From Gerris lacustris (lineage: Eukaryota > Arthropoda > Insecta > Hemiptera > Gerridae), in the NCBI GenBank assembly GCA_951217055.1, contig OX578286.1, forward strand, positions 7,108,033 through 7,172,032: DNA of 64,000 nucleotides, written 5' to 3'. Numbering within the stretch: position 1 is the stretch's first letter; each line of letters starts with the position of its first letter. The notes under the pieces were generated by a model that was not told where the DNA came from, searched no databases, and saw only the letters and a list, made by a program, of their open reading frames with translations. The translations under genes were made by a program, and so were the position numbers. Below, in pieces: positions 32,885-45,556 of the stretch.

Positions 32885-33755
32885 CGAGTGTGTGCTAATC
32901 AGCTCACAGCTTGGGTCCGTAGGCAACACTGTATTGTTCAAGTAGTACCTATTGATAATGAGTTATTTTTAATATGCTAAGAACTATCCTATGGGTCTGA
33001 TATTCTCAAAACACATAAATAAACTTCTGATAAAGTCTCTTTTTGGCAGTGAACCGGACTATAAACATATAAATACATCGAAAAGAGCATAATTATAACA
33101 AAAACGTATTTTGTCAATAAAAAAAGAAGATAATTTTTTTTTTCTCGTTATTTCCAAAAAGTGGTATCTTTACTTTTGGTCAAAGAATGTTCAGGAATTT
33201 TTTTCAGATTTGTTCCACTTAACATAATGGTCCATTTACACTTTGATTAGTGCAAGTGCGAGTATTTAGTAAAAATACTAAACACATGGTGTCCAAATGG
33301 GGTAAGTGTTGAGTAATTTATAAGCAAATTTTCACTAAACACTTGTAAAAATTTACTTAACACTTGCACTAATCGAAATGTAAATGGACCTTAAGCAAAA
33401 TAGAGGGGGGGGGGGGCACTTTTCACCCCAACTTCAAACACGCCTACGGTCGCTCTATCAACGCTTATAACCAAAAATTATATATGTTTAATCAGCTCGA
33501 CGTACCCTTTCATATGATACCCTAGACGAGTTCGAAAGAAAAATTAACCCTTAAGTTTTTTTACCGTAATTTTTTTTTTTTTTTTTAATAATTTTTAAAG
33601 TCGCTATATTTTTAAAATGTGTGGGTAGGTGCTATACACACAAATGCCAAATTTCACAGAGATCGGACAAAAGGTGTAGCCGTGAGAGCAGGAGAAAGAG
33701 AGACAGACACACCCAGGAAAATATAAGGGTCCTTCGATTTGCCGACGGACCCTAA
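32885..33755 (+). repeat. Dispersed repeat E, copy 2 (with nested MITE)
   Basis: Full repeat E from AATAAACAGGTCGAGTGTGT to the AGGGTCC...GGACCCTAATA end. It is interrupted at 33228-33391 by a small MITE and has a G run at ~33405. Confidence 0.75.
33228..33391. mobile_element. 164-bp MITE with TAA target duplication
   Basis: GGTCCATTTACA...TTGATTAGTGCAAGTG and CACTTGCACTAATCG...TGTAAATGGACC are inverted ends. TAA flanks both sides (33225-33227, 33392-33394). The other E copies read through the site without interruption (CACATAAGCGAGATAG at ~43818), showing a single TAA. This suggests PIF/Harbinger. Confidence 0.8.
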
Positions 33756-33776
33756 TAAGAAGTGTTAAACCAGCAA

Positions 33777-33955
33777 TTCACGGCCCAACTTCGTCGTACG
33801 AAACGTACTCCAACGAGCCAATGTTGTACGACAGTTGGACTGTGAGTGGGATGGTTGGCAACAAGTCGTACGACAAGGTCAAGTCGGATTCCCTGTGCAT
33901 CCAACACGAATCCAACAAGCCCTGCACCGTGCCGTACGACCCAGTTGGACCGTGA
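33777..33955. mobile_element. ~180-bp MITE with GTCGTACG inverted repeats
   Basis: TTCACGGCCCAACTTCGTCG at the left matches in inverse CGTACGACCCAGTTGGACCG(TGAA) at the right. Related TACGAC motifs recur inside. GC content is well above the surroundings. No clear target duplication. Confidence 0.65.
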
Positions 33956-35430
33956 ATGATAACACACGACAGACAAAAATATCGTCATGCCTTGATCTAT
34001 CGGTAGTGTTCATGGTTTGAGATAGTATAAATCCCAATGTTTTAACAAAACTGGAATAATTTTCAATGGAATTGCTCATTATACGAAATATTAGCAACTC
34101 CTTAATCTTCCGTGGAGTCCACTTTCTTAGATTAAGTAAATTCAGACGCAACGTTTCTATGAGTTTTCAAAATCGTTTTGAAAACTGTTTTGGCTTTCAA
34201 AACCCTATGGAAACGGTGATTTCAAAACTTTTTGAGTTCAAGGTTGCAACAGAAAACTTTTGGTTTTGTATTGAAACTGTTTTGGAAAAATTGCATGCAA
34301 ACCGGTTTTGAATTGAGGCTAGCGTAGTAAGAATGATGAGCAGATATATGATAATCTGACTTAACTATAAAACTAGTTTGGGAGTTTATAGTTTTTAAAA
34401 TTCTTGTGAAAACTGTTTTGATAACTCCTCATAAAAATACTTTTGGTTTGAAACCAAAAAGGTTTTGAAAACCCATGGGAAATCTAATTCGTTTTTATTT
34501 TACCCATGAGTAAAACTGAACTACAACACTATAATGTTGATAGAGTTGAATTTGAGGAAATTTCTCGCCAGTCTAGGGATTCCAAACGAGATGATACGTT
34601 TTGTATTTCAAACTTTTGAGTTTCAACGTTGGGTGTATATATATCATCATATGTCACCAAATGTCATATCCCTAAAATGACTTATGGTTGGAGATGGGGT
34701 TATAGAAGTCCGAAAATTATTGCATGTAAATGTTCCTCTGGCTACAATACACACCGGATATGAAAAGGCATTGTGTATAGGCATAACTGTAGTCCCCGGA
34801 GGATTTTGCAAAAGCGGAAATCTTGAAACATCCCCCTGAATTTCAACAAAGATATATTGTCCTCATCCCCTTCCCGTATCCTCTGATTACTCGACTTCAC
34901 TGTTTAATTTAAATCCTGCTGGATTTACCAGCCCACGAGAACCCCAAAACTTCGGGAGGGTGGTTTTCAGTTTGATTCAGAGGCTTGCCTTGCCCCCCCC
35001 CCCCGTAGGGTAATAAATTGATGGTGATATGCTGGTGAAATAGAAGGAAGGTTCTCCTAGCACATTCTAAACTTACCTTGCTGTCTAGATAGTCGACTAT
35101 GTGCATGCCTTTGATTGAAATATGGTAGGACATTATGGTAAAACAAACTTTAGAATTAAGTATGTTTTTGCTCCGAGACTACAAAACACAAAACACTTCT
35201 ATTATTTTTTTTTAGCTTAACATTTAGAAACTCATTACACAAAACCTTACCATTTTACACTTAGTTCACTCCATATTGTAAAATGGATGGTTTACTCTAT
35301 ATTGTAACAAGTGGATTGTTTACTTATGTTGCTTACTTTCCCTTGCACTATGGAGTACTAAACATTTGTATTGTAGTATGGAGAAACAAAAAAAAAAAAA
35401 AAAAAAAAAAACTCTTATAGTTTCGTTCCT
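33956..35430. other. No gene seen; cryptically repetitive TTTTGAAAAC
   Basis: From ~34150 to 34490 variants of TTTTGAAAACTGTTTTGG recur in both orientations without a fixed period. The rest is unremarkable apart from a C run near 34986. No gene. Confidence 0.45.
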
Positions 35431-35439
35431 GTGTCTACC

Positions 35440-35880
35440 TTTCACTCTGTACGGTTCCATTAACTTTTGAATCAAAAGAGATACAAACATAAAATTTGCA
35501 GTATTAAAGAACGTTTTGACGGCACAGGAAAATATGGCGGACTCAAAAGTGATTACAAAAATATATTACTCATGCAATTCAGTCAAAAAAATAAAAAAAT
35601 TTGCTTGCCCCCCCCCCCCAAATAAAACGACATTTCTCCTGTTACTATAAACATAAAAACATATGCAAAATGTGCGGTCTGCTGGGCCATAGAAAAAAAA
35701 CAAGAATAGCAATTTGGTCTGATTAAATAGGAATCCAAAATGGTGGATAATTCCTGTCACGGGGAAAACATTTTTTTTTGAGTGGGGTATCAAATGAAAG
35801 GTGCTGAAGAGTAGATTACAAAAATATATAACACTTGCGGAAAGTGGTTAATTTTTCAGGCTTTTTTGTCAAAAAATATT
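35440..35880 (-). repeat. Repeat M, copy 1 (inverted)
   Basis: Contains GTGGGGTATCAAATGAAAGG and AAGAGTAGATTACAAAAAT, the inverse of the module at 43.4 and 44.5 kb, plus a C run near 35610. Boundaries are uncertain. Confidence 0.5.
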
Positions 35881-35884
35881 TAAA

Positions 35885-36892
35885 AAAATAAAAACTAATA
35901 ATAATTTATTATAATACATGTATAATTTAAAATTATAATGTAAATATTAATGTTTATACAAATGCATATTAATAATAATCCTGTAAAAGAGTTATTGGGA
36001 GTTTACAGGATTTTTATACTTTCTAAATTTAAATTTTTAGCAAACTAAATTGCTAAATAGTGTCCATTTAAAAGTTAAATTTGTAACAAAGGGTTTTTTA
36101 ACATACACTTTGAATACTATGCTAAACATCCAATCAAATTTATTCACAATGTAACTTAATTTTACATGTAAAAGAAGGTAAAAGATGGTGTAGAAATGTA
36201 GTACAACAGTTAATTAAAGACCAGATAAAATCAATAGTGTATTTTCGTGTACAAGGATATAGGAGAGTGAAGTAGATAGTGGAAATGTAGGGATGGTCTA
36301 GTTAAGCCTTGTTTGAATCACGCTAGAGTAAACCCGCCTAACAGACACGTTTAGCTGGGTTTAATCTATATGCAGATTGAGCCATGAAGCCCCACTCTGT
36401 ATATCCCCACATCCATATACATAGGATTAGGTGTTTTGTATGCCTGTTGTCCGCAGGGGACAAACCACTGTGATAGGGGTAAGGGGATCATATTCAACGC
36501 AGCTTCAAAAACGGGATATTAATAACATAATAATAATTGGCGGGTGGTTTGATCCTTTCAAACTGCTTTATGCGACAATAGTAATGGGTAACATGGAATC
36601 AGCATGTCGATTACAATTGGCCCTATTACGTTATTTCAATGACTTATGGACGACACTTCTAATGAGTAGTTACCCATTAACTTCAAAATGCTGGTCGAAC
36701 ACCCAACATCTCTCATAATTGGAATTCTATCTTGGAATCTCTACTTCATTAGTTTTCTTTTAACCGTAAATGGTTAATTAATGTAATTTTTTGTAAATTG
36801 TTGTAAATTTTAAATTATTGAAGAAGTGATGTAATTCTAGTCATAGTTACCACTAATTCGGTAGAGCATGAGCATAAGAGCATAGTATTAGC
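35885..36892. other. No gene seen
   Basis: AT-rich sequence. A 95-codon frame at 36431-36718 has no recognisable domain, and its codon content does not stand out. Confidence 0.4.
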
Positions 36893-36900
36893 ATCAGCAT

Positions 36901-37099
36901 CAGTGGCGTAACTATGGGCCCACATTGCGGAGGGGGCCCCCAGTGCAAGGGGGCCCCCAAATCCAGAAATAACTAGAATTACTATCCTTGTACCAACGCC
37001 GAGGGGGGCCCCCAATCTGAACGCAAGAGGTTTTTTTTTTTTTTTTTTTGCTCATCGATTTTCTTGCGGGGGGGGCCCAATGGTCTAGCTACGCCACTG
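36901..37099. mobile_element. hAT-type MITE, 199 bp
   Basis: Ends CAGTGGCGTAACTA... and ...TAGCTACGCCACTG. A perfect 8-bp target duplication ATCAGCAT lies at 36893-36900 and 37100-37107. The interior has repeated GGGGGCCCCC blocks and a T run. 8-bp duplications with CAG...CTG termini are the hAT signature. Confidence 0.9.
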
Positions 37100-37107
37100 A
37101 TCAGCAT

Positions 37108-37980
37108 AGCATTTAAGAGACGCGTTCTTTTAAAATTAACTCTCAGTCATTTTTCACATCTTGATATAGGCCAATCTATATCATATTTTTAATTTATAAT
37201 TACCTGAAATTAATTATGTCTTGATTATAACGATTAAATTATTTCTTAGTCTGAAAATCTAGGTTAAAATTTCCCTCCAATTTTCTCAGATTTTGAAAAT
37301 TTTCGCAGGGTAGGGCTAAAAGGGGGGAGGGATTAATCCTGGGTATTAATTGGATTTTGGATTCTGAAGGGGAATCCAATTAAGTCGAGGACGTCCTAGT
37401 GGAAGCTTTAAACTACGAAGGCAGCACCAAATATTTGGATTTAAATAAACTCAACTCTCGCGATAAATCATCTCCTCTTTCCCCAAGTTTTAGGGAAATT
37501 GGGGACACTTTATCTCGTTTTAATTATCTTCCTTTTTTTTGAGTTTGATATGAAATGGATTGGAAATTATTTTGATTATTTCCGGCTTATTTGCTTAAAG
37601 CAATAGAGTGTTTCAGAGGAGTTAAATAACGTGATCTCATGATCTTGATGATTTATAATGGTAAGGAAACTAGAATTCGAAAATAAAACACCCGATAACC
37701 AACTGATAAGAGTCGAGTACTCTGATAACTAATAACAAAAAAAAACCAACGAAATTACTTGTAATTGGGTTGTATAGAGATCGAAAAGGCATTGATCACA
37801 TTTGCTTGGCCATTTATGAATCGTGGTCAGGAATTCGATTCCGCGCATAGCCACTTTGATTTACAAAGCCCGCTGTTGATTAAACGTAATTGGATTCAGC
37901 GGTTCATTCGTGTGAGAAGTGGCTGTTCTCCGTCGACTAATTGCTAGGTTCGATCAAGTGGTTATACTGGCACTACCAGC
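37108..37980. other. No gene seen
   Basis: AT-rich sequence without supported features. Confidence 0.4.
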
Positions 37981-37984
37981 ACTA

Positions 37985-38298
37985 GTTCGAACAACTGAAC
38001 TGCACTGGAGACGATGGAATCATGTAGAACGTATCATCAGAGAACGAAACTGTGCTGGAGACAATGATATCATGTATGACGTTTCATCATGGGTCATGGG
38101 TCGGAACTGTGACGAAGACAATGGAATTATGGAGAACGTGTCATCATGGGTCAGAACTGCGCTGGAGACTATGGAATTATGTAGAACGTGTCATCATGGA
38201 ACGAAACTGCGCTGAAGACAATGGAATCATGTAGAACGTGTAATCATGGGTCGGAACTGCGCTGGAGACGATGAAATCACGTAGCACGTGTCATGGAA
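37985..38298. repeat. ~50-bp minisatellite, about six diverged units
   Basis: The unit is approximately AACTGCGCTGGAGACAATGG + AATCATGTAGAACGTGTCAT + CATGGGTCGG, with indels. Reading frames across it are repeat artefacts. Confidence 0.85.
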
Positions 38299-38299
38299 A

Positions 38300-39612
38300 C
38301 ACTTCAGGTACATAGGTTTGTATACACCGTAACTCCTAGTTCTACCTGATTCTCCTTCCTCCGACGCTCACAATTAGCGTCGGCGCAGAAACAATGGAAT
38401 CAGGTAAACTAAGGAGTGAGATTACAAATAGTACTCACATCCTCCATTTTAATGATTGTTCTGGTAATGGAAAATAAAACGTTTTACCTGTATAATTTAT
38501 AAATTGAATTAAAATGTGTGCTACTTAAAAACAACAATAATATCGCTAAATTATAAGAGATCAAGATAACTTTATATATATAATCCTATTATCTATAACA
38601 TTGTAATCTAAGATAATAGTATTATCTACAGCATTATAATCTTAGACAATAGTATTATCTTAATTCAGAAGTTTAAAATTAATTAGATTCTGTTTGTTCA
38701 AGCCAGAATCCTTAGCCTAGTTACTGAAGGGTTACTGGAGGGTATCGACCAATTCACACCTCGCAAATGAATGGAATGGCAGGAATGCAAATCAATATGG
38801 TGAAATGAATCCCTGATGCTCCATCCCTGTGAGTTCCAATGTAGATATATATTATTACACAAACATTCTGAATATTAGGCATTCCCTTTACCACTCCTTC
38901 CTCAATATGAGTTTCTATTATCACACAGATGTTTAAATTAAACAATAACCAATTGGATTTGGAGATACTGTAAGACGATCCGCTACTTTAATTTTAGGAA
39001 GCATGGAAGTTTATTTTATTTAATACCCCGTTAAGGCTGTTGACTTTAATTTATTTATTCTAAGAATTCTAACAGGATATGAACTTTATGAAATGTATTT
39101 GTAGTGATATATATATATATATATATATTTAAGTAGATTCGGCATTTGTGTTATTGGAACGAAGTTCCTTATGGCACGTTACAGCGTAGTGAATCCGAAA
39201 AAAACGAGCGTCACAAAACCAACTTTAAATGGAGTTACAAAACCAACCAATTTGAAATGGAGTCCGGCTGGGGTGTGAGGGTTAGGGAATAGTCCTGTTC
39301 TCTCACTATGTGGCTCTTTACTACAATCGTCTTCTTTAACCACCAACTCGTCATGATTAACTATTTACTCAATATTCAATACATATTTTTTGCAAGACGC
39401 TCGCTTCAATGATAAAAAAAATAATCTTTTAATTTAGCCTTAACTCTGCTAAGTACAAATAGTTAGTTATTTTTAATTTTGTCTCTTTTCTAACTCCACC
39501 ATGTATACGTAGTTAGCATCGTATGATTGGCAGTGTGATTTTATAATTTATATTTAATGAAAAGCGCAAGGAACTTCGTTCCTACCGCGTGTCCCGCCAC
39601 ACCACACGTATT
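38300..39612. other. No gene seen; duplicated (A/T)-rich blocks
   Basis: TAATCTTAGA(C/T)AATAGTATTATCT appears in tandem near 38605-38660, and a short TA run lies at 39107-39128. AAGGAACTTCGTTCC occurs near 39571 and a similar ACGAAGTTCCTT near 39160. No gene. Confidence 0.4.
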
Positions 39613-39614
39613 TT

Positions 39615-40105
39615 TTGGAAGCATAATTTATAACATTGGCTCAGTTTAATATTTCTTGTGGAAGCATAATTTATAACATTGGCGCAGTTTAATATTTCTT
39701 GTGGAAGCATAATTTATAACATTGGCTCAGTTTAATATTTCTTGTGGAAGCATAATTTATAACATTGGCGCAGTTTAATATTTCTTGTGGAAGCATAATT
39801 TATAACATTGGCTCAGTTTAATATTTCTTGTGGAAGCATAATTTATAACATTGGCTCAGTTTAATATTTCTTGTGGAAGTATAATTTATAACATTGGCTC
39901 AGTTTAATATTTCTTGTGGAAGCATAATTTATAACATTGGCTCAGTTCAATATTTTATAACATTGGCTCAGTTTAATATTTCTTGTGGAAGCATAATTTA
40001 TAACATTGGCGCAGTTTAATATTTCTTGTGGAAGCATAATTTATAACATCGACTCAGTTTAATATTTCTTGTGGAAGCATAATTTATAACATTAGCTCAG
40101 TTTAA
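39615..40105. repeat. 43-bp satellite, about eleven units
   Basis: The unit starts GTGGAAGCATAATTTATAAC and continues ATTGGCTCAGTTTAATATTTCTT. Starts at 39617 and 39660 give a period of 43. A TGGCTC/TGGCGC variant alternates between units, and one unit has a deletion (CAGTTCAATATTTTATAAC). The array resumes at 42359 after the composite Helitron. Confidence 0.9.
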
Positions 40106-42358
40106 TCTATACATATAAAAGTCAACGTACGTGTGTGTGTGTGTGTATCTTTGTTCTTTATACAAATCTTCAGTTTTAGTCCGATCTCGGGGTACAAGTA
40201 ATGAATACGAGGTCAAAGTAATGAATACCCTTCGTGATGCATATCGTTGAAAAGCTCTTTAAGAGTGCAGTAATTGTTGTTATGTATAGTTTTGTCATAT
40301 TTTTATTTAGGAGGGGGGTAAAATGGAAAATATAGCTATATCTATAAATAAAAGAATAAAAGTATCTATATGAGAGAATGTCATTTATACAAATCTACAG
40401 TTTTATCCCAAATTGATGCATTTTTACACTCTTTTTCTTCCAAACAAGGTGAAGTGTGAATCATGTAGGTCACTGCCTACATGATTTTCCGAAATTAAAA
40501 TTTTGGTACACAGAGGTACGGGGTACAAATGTCAAAGTAATGCATACCCTCCATAATGCATATCGTTGAAATGCTCTTTAAGAGTACATTAATTGTTGTT
40601 AAGTACGTTTTTGTCATATTTTCATTTAGGAGGAGGGTAAAATTCAAATGTATATTCATATAAGTCAACGTATGTGTGAGTGTGTTTATTTTCTTTATAC
40701 AAATCAACAGTTTTAATTCGATCTCGATGAAAATTTGCTCACTTGATCTTCAAAGCAAGGGGAAGATCTCTGTCTACATGAATGTTCGAAATTTAAGTTT
40801 TGGTACACAGGGGTACGGGGTACAAATGTCAAAGTTGAAAACCCTTCATGATGCATACTGAAAAGCTCTTTAAGAGTACAGTAATTGTTTTTACATGCAT
40901 TTAGGGGGGTAAATGGAAAAATATATCTAAAAGTCAACGTATGTGTGTACGTTCTTTATACAAATCCATAGTTTTAGTCCGATCTCGATAAAAAAATGCA
41001 CACTTGACCTTCAAAGGAAGAAAAAATCAGTGTCTACATGAATTTTCGAAATTTAAATTTTGGTACACAGGGAACAGGGTACAATAATGAATACGGGGTC
41101 AAAGGACTGAATACCCTTTATGATGGATATCGTTGAAGAGCTCTTTAAGATTACATTAATTGTTGTTTTGTCATATGTATTTTCATTTAGGAGGGGGTAA
41201 AATGGAAAAATATAGCTATATCTTTATCCCAATTTGATGAATATTTACTCACTTTCCCTTCAAAGCATGGGGGAGGTCACTGTCTACATGAATTTTCGAA
41301 ATTTAAATTTTGGTACAAAGGGGTACGGTGTAAAAATGTCAAAGTAATGGATTCCCTTCATATCATGCATATCGCTGAAAAGCACTTTAAGAGAAAAGTA
41401 ATTGTTGTTATGTACAATTTTATTTAGGAGGGGGTAAAATGGAAATTTATAGCTATATATATAAAAATCAACGTATGTGGGTGTATGTTCTTTATACAAA
41501 TCTACAGTTTTAGTTCGATGTCGATAAAAATTTGCCCACTTGAACTTCAAAGCAAGGGGAAAATTACAGCCTAAATGAATTTTGGAAATTTAAATTTGTT
41601 ACACAGTAATGAATACGGGGTCAATGTAATGAATACCATTGATGATGCAAAAGCTGTTTAAGAGTAGAGTAATAGTTTTTATGTATTGTTTTGTCATATT
41701 TTACTTTAGGGGGGGGGGGGGGGATTTAGGATCTTTAATATTAGCTTTTCAAACAGGAGGGGGTATAGAAATTGGTGGGAGAGATAGAATCTAGATATTC
41801 TTGCATTGTAAAATATTTTTATGTTTCATTATGGTTGTTTATAAACTTATCTAATTATAATAACACTCCGTAGCGAAGCACGGGTACCCAGCTAGTATAG
41901 ATATATAAAAATCAACGTATGTGTGTGTATGTTCTTTATACAAATCTACAGTTTTAGTTCGATGTCCATAAAAATTTGCCCACTTGTCCTTCAAAGCAAG
42001 GGGAAAATTACAGCCTACATGAATTTTCGAAATTTAAATTTGGTACACAGAGGTATGGTACAAGTACCATACCTACTGGTAGTATACGGGGTCAATGTAA
42101 TGAATACCCTTCATGATGAAAAAGCTCTTTAAGAGTACAATAATAGTTTTTATGTACAGTTTAGTCATATTTTAATTTAGGGGGGGGGGGGGCGAATTTA
42201 GGATATTTGTAATTAGCTTATCAAAGAGGAGGGGGTATAGAAATAGGTGGGAGAGATAGAATCTAGATATTCTTGCATAGTAAAATAATTTATATGTTTC
42301 ATTATGGTTGTTTATAAACTTATCTAATTATTGTAGCGAAGCACGGGTACCCAGCTAG
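40106..42358 (+). mobile_element. Composite Helitron H2 inserted in the 43-bp satellite
   Basis: The 5' end TCTATACATATAAAAGTCAA follows A; the 3' end GAAGCACGGGTACCCAGCTAG precedes T. A second CTAG|T terminus lies at 41892-41895, directly followed by another unit start (ATAAAAATCAACGTATG), so two Helitrons are joined head to tail (40106-41895 and 41896-42358). The first contains about six degenerate 240-280-bp internal units of the H1 type. Both flanks are 43-bp satellite. No transposase frame; frames of 60-88 codons here are repeat-derived. Confidence 0.85.
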
Positions 42359-42440
42359 TATTTTATAAAATTGACTCAGTTTAATATTTCTTGTGGAAGC
42401 ATAATTTTATACCTGACATGGATTGGCTCAGTTCAATATA
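42359..42440. repeat. 43-bp satellite, continuation
   Basis: TATTTTATAAAATTGACTCA followed by GTTTAATATTTCTTGTGGAAGCATAATTTT: the interrupted array resumes for one to two units and then decays. Confidence 0.85.
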
Positions 42441-43300
42441 ACGTCCGGATCTTAGTTTGTATAGAGTTCAAGAACAACACATGAAGTAAATAAAACTAAC
42501 CATCTGGTAAGAAGTTCATAAATACTCGTTGTAAAGGGCTAAAATTTAATGCCCTTAAAAACCAAACATGGTCCCAAAAAAAAACCCAGTTTGAATTCTG
42601 CTTGAAAGATTTAAACAGAATCTTGTTTGGTTATTTTATCAAGGAAGGCAAAGGGACTGGGTTTTTTTAAACAGGCAGTTTATATTCAGGTTTATTTAAT
42701 CCGGTCGTGATAAACAGTTAGCTTCAAGTTTTAGAGGATCGTAAATTAGTTTAAAGGTAATAAATCAAGGTACTACAAGGGTCTCACCATAGTGATTTAA
42801 CGTAACCCTCTTTTTTCTAATTTTAGAGGTAACAAGGGGTCTAAAGGTAGGACACGTACGAAGGATATTGAACAAGGCAGTCATTGGCAGGATTGTTCGC
42901 TTTACAACAGATAAAAGTATTTGTAAATTAAACTCATTTTGGCAATTGTAAAGCAATAACTTTAATTAAAAAGCGTACATTTGCTTCTGAATTTTCTCAA
43001 TAATTAACTAATGTTGAATATTTTTACGGTTCGTACAAGTTATCTGACGCTTTCCCTTGCAGTGTTCACCTAGCATCACAATATAAATAGTTAGCTACTT
43101 ACGTAAGGTTGCGAATGCAAATTATAAGTTTTATGCAGAAGAAGGTGCGACACGATCTATGATATAGTTTTAAAAGATCTTTGGAAGGTCTTATACTTTC
43201 CTGGGCTTTTACTCCACGAATTATTATAATTTACATAAATAGATTAACCAATACTTATGGGCGCATCTATTTGTTCAGTAGATGCACCTTCAGAGAACTA
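42441..43300. other. No gene seen
   Basis: AT-rich sequence. No supported reading frame or known repeat. Confidence 0.4.
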
Positions 43301-43304
43301 GCTG

Positions 43305-43470
43305 TAATAGGGTGGTTGGGAGGGGGGGGGATTTATTTCTGGGGAAAATTTTAACGCTAAAAACGCAATATTGGTGGTAAAAAGCGCAATACTCATAAAA
43401 TGTTATATATATATTTCTAATTTGCTCTTCAGTAGCTTTGATAATCCACTCGAAATTAAAAAAAAAAAAT
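43305..43470 (+). repeat. Repeat M, copy 2
   Basis: AGGGTGGTTGGGAGG, GCTAAAAACGCAATATTGG, GCGCAATACTCATAAAATGT and GCTCTTCAGTAG are matched in order at 44341-44510. Repeat E copy 3 follows directly. Confidence 0.65.
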
Positions 43471-44201
43471 AAACAGGTCAAGTGTGAGCTAGTCAGCACA
43501 CAGCGATGGCCCGTAGGCCACACTATATAGTATTTAGCTGTAAAGTGTATAAACAGTGTTTTTTTTAAAATGCTAAAAAGCTTACTTTGAACTATTCTAA
43601 GGGTCTGATATCCTCAAAACATACTCTGATAAAGTATTTTTTTTGTCACTGAACCAGACTACAACCATATAAATACATCGAAAAGACCATAATTATAAAA
43701 AAAACGTATTTTGCCAATAAAAAATAAAATAATATTTTTTTTATAAATTTCCAAAAAGTGGTATCTTTATTTTTGGACGAAGAATGTTCAGGAATTTTTA
43801 AAGATTTTTTTGCACTTCACATAAGCGAGATAGTGGGGGGGGGGGGGGGGGCACGTTTCACACCCACTTCAAACTTGCCTACGCTCGCCCTATCAAAGTT
43901 ATATCCAAAGATTTATATATTTTTGTAATCAGCTCGACGTACCCTTTCATATGATACCCCTCATGGTGTCGAAAAAAAAATTAAAAATTAACCCTTAAGT
44001 TTTTTTACCCTAATTTTTTGGAAAAATATTTTTCTAAGTTGCTATATTCTTAAAATATGTGGGTAGGTACAAGACACATACATGCCAAATTTCAAAGTGA
44101 TCGGACGAAAGGTGTAGCCGTGAGAACACGCGAGAGGACGGATGGACAGACACACGCAGGAAAATATAAGGGTCCTTGGTTTTGCCTACGGTCCCTAATA
44201 A
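43471..44201 (+). repeat. Dispersed repeat E, copy 3
   Basis: Uninterrupted copy from AATAAACAGGTCAAGTGTGA to GGTCCTTGG...GGTCCCTAATA with a G run at ~43837-43851. It supplies the empty site for the MITE at 33228. Confidence 0.75.
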
Positions 44202-44340
44202 AAAAAAAATATTGCCTCACTGCGTATGTGTGCTCACAAAATATGCAATTTATATAAATTGGGAATTTCCTACCGTTATTTTATTGCCCCACTGTAAGGT
44301 GTTTGCATGAATTATTTTTTTTAAAAATAGGACTTGCTGT

Positions 44341-44720
44341 TACAGGGTGGTTTGGGGAAGACAGACATTGATTTAAGGGGTAAATGTTGGCACTAAAAAC
44401 ACACTATTGGCGGTAATAAGCACAAAACTCATTAAATGTTATAAATGTTTGTAATCTACTCTTCAGTAGTTTTCATTTGATACCCCTCCCAAATTAAAAA
44501 AAAATTGAGCTTAACCCATTTTTGCGCATTACGCGTGCGCATATTAAATGTTAAACTTCTCAATATTTTCCTATTTGTAGGACAAAAAAATAAGCAAGTA
44601 TTTCAAATTTCAACTCTCTAGCGTGTATACGGTTCAGGGGATATGAGTCAAAGTACGACGGACGGACTGACACATCACCCTTGGCATAAGGGTTTCGAGT
44701 ATATGATCTACAAAACCCTA
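44341..44720 (+). repeat. Repeat M, copy 3
   Basis: Starts ACAGGGTGGTTTGGGG, a mariner-like end; contains TTCATTTGATACCCCTC and GACGGACGGACTGACACATC, and ends near AACCCTAAAAAT. With copy 2 it brackets repeat E copy 3. Confidence 0.6.
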
Positions 44721-45103
44721 AAAATGATATACAAATAAAATTTTAAAGCACTTTCAATTACTGCTACATAAGTTCAACAAATTCAGTACAGCATAAGACG
44801 GCATGTGTGTTCCCCTTCTACTTTATCTTAGTATAAAGAAAATAGATTTTTTTTAACCCATGGTTACAGATTTTACCTTCTTCACTTTTTCTTCTTTAAA
44901 GGTAAAATAAGGAGAGAAGTTTAGAAGGGGGGGGGGGGGAGGGGGGGTTCTTCTATAGCTTAGATTTTAGCTTCTGCCACCCTCCCTCCAACAACCCGGA
45001 AAATTTAATAAAGAAAAACACTCAAGAACCAAGGAGGAAAAAAATGACAAGATTTTATTTCTGCTTAGAGCTTTTTTTAGCCTCATATTCTTTAAAGAAT
45101 ATT
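44721..45103. other. No gene seen; G-rich run
   Basis: Contains a G-rich tract at ~44928-44947. No gene. Confidence 0.45.
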
Positions 45104-45169
45104 GTGAGATATATTTTAGAGGTTAGTATGTATATATATATATACACTAACCTCAAAAATATATTTCAC
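45104..45169. repeat. 66-bp near-perfect palindrome
   Basis: GTGAGATATATTTTAGAGG... and ...CCTCAAAAATATATTTCAC pair with two mismatches in 24 bp, around TTAGT/ACTAA and a central TA run. Confidence 0.8.
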
Positions 45170-45453
45170 CTTAATATATTTTTTTATATAATTTTTTGTT
45201 ATAAAAAAATAAAGAAATAAAAAATGTAGGATTGTTTTTAAAAGGTAGTATAAATTCTTTAAAGTTTAGAAAATTACTTATATTTGTGTTTAATGATAAT
45301 ATTTATATTTTATAATTATTATGGAACAATATCTATCATAGACGAAAATAAAATTTGTTTTACAATAAAAGACTGTATCTAAGTTCATCATTTTTATCTA
45401 AGCCAATATTAAGTTTTTACCAATTTTTAAGGAAATTAATTTTACTATAATAC

Positions 45454-45556
<103 letters not shown>

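Noticed and set aside
37919..38234. Overlapping repetitive ORFs
   Set aside because: Products of the ~50-bp minisatellite; units contain indels that shift the frame.
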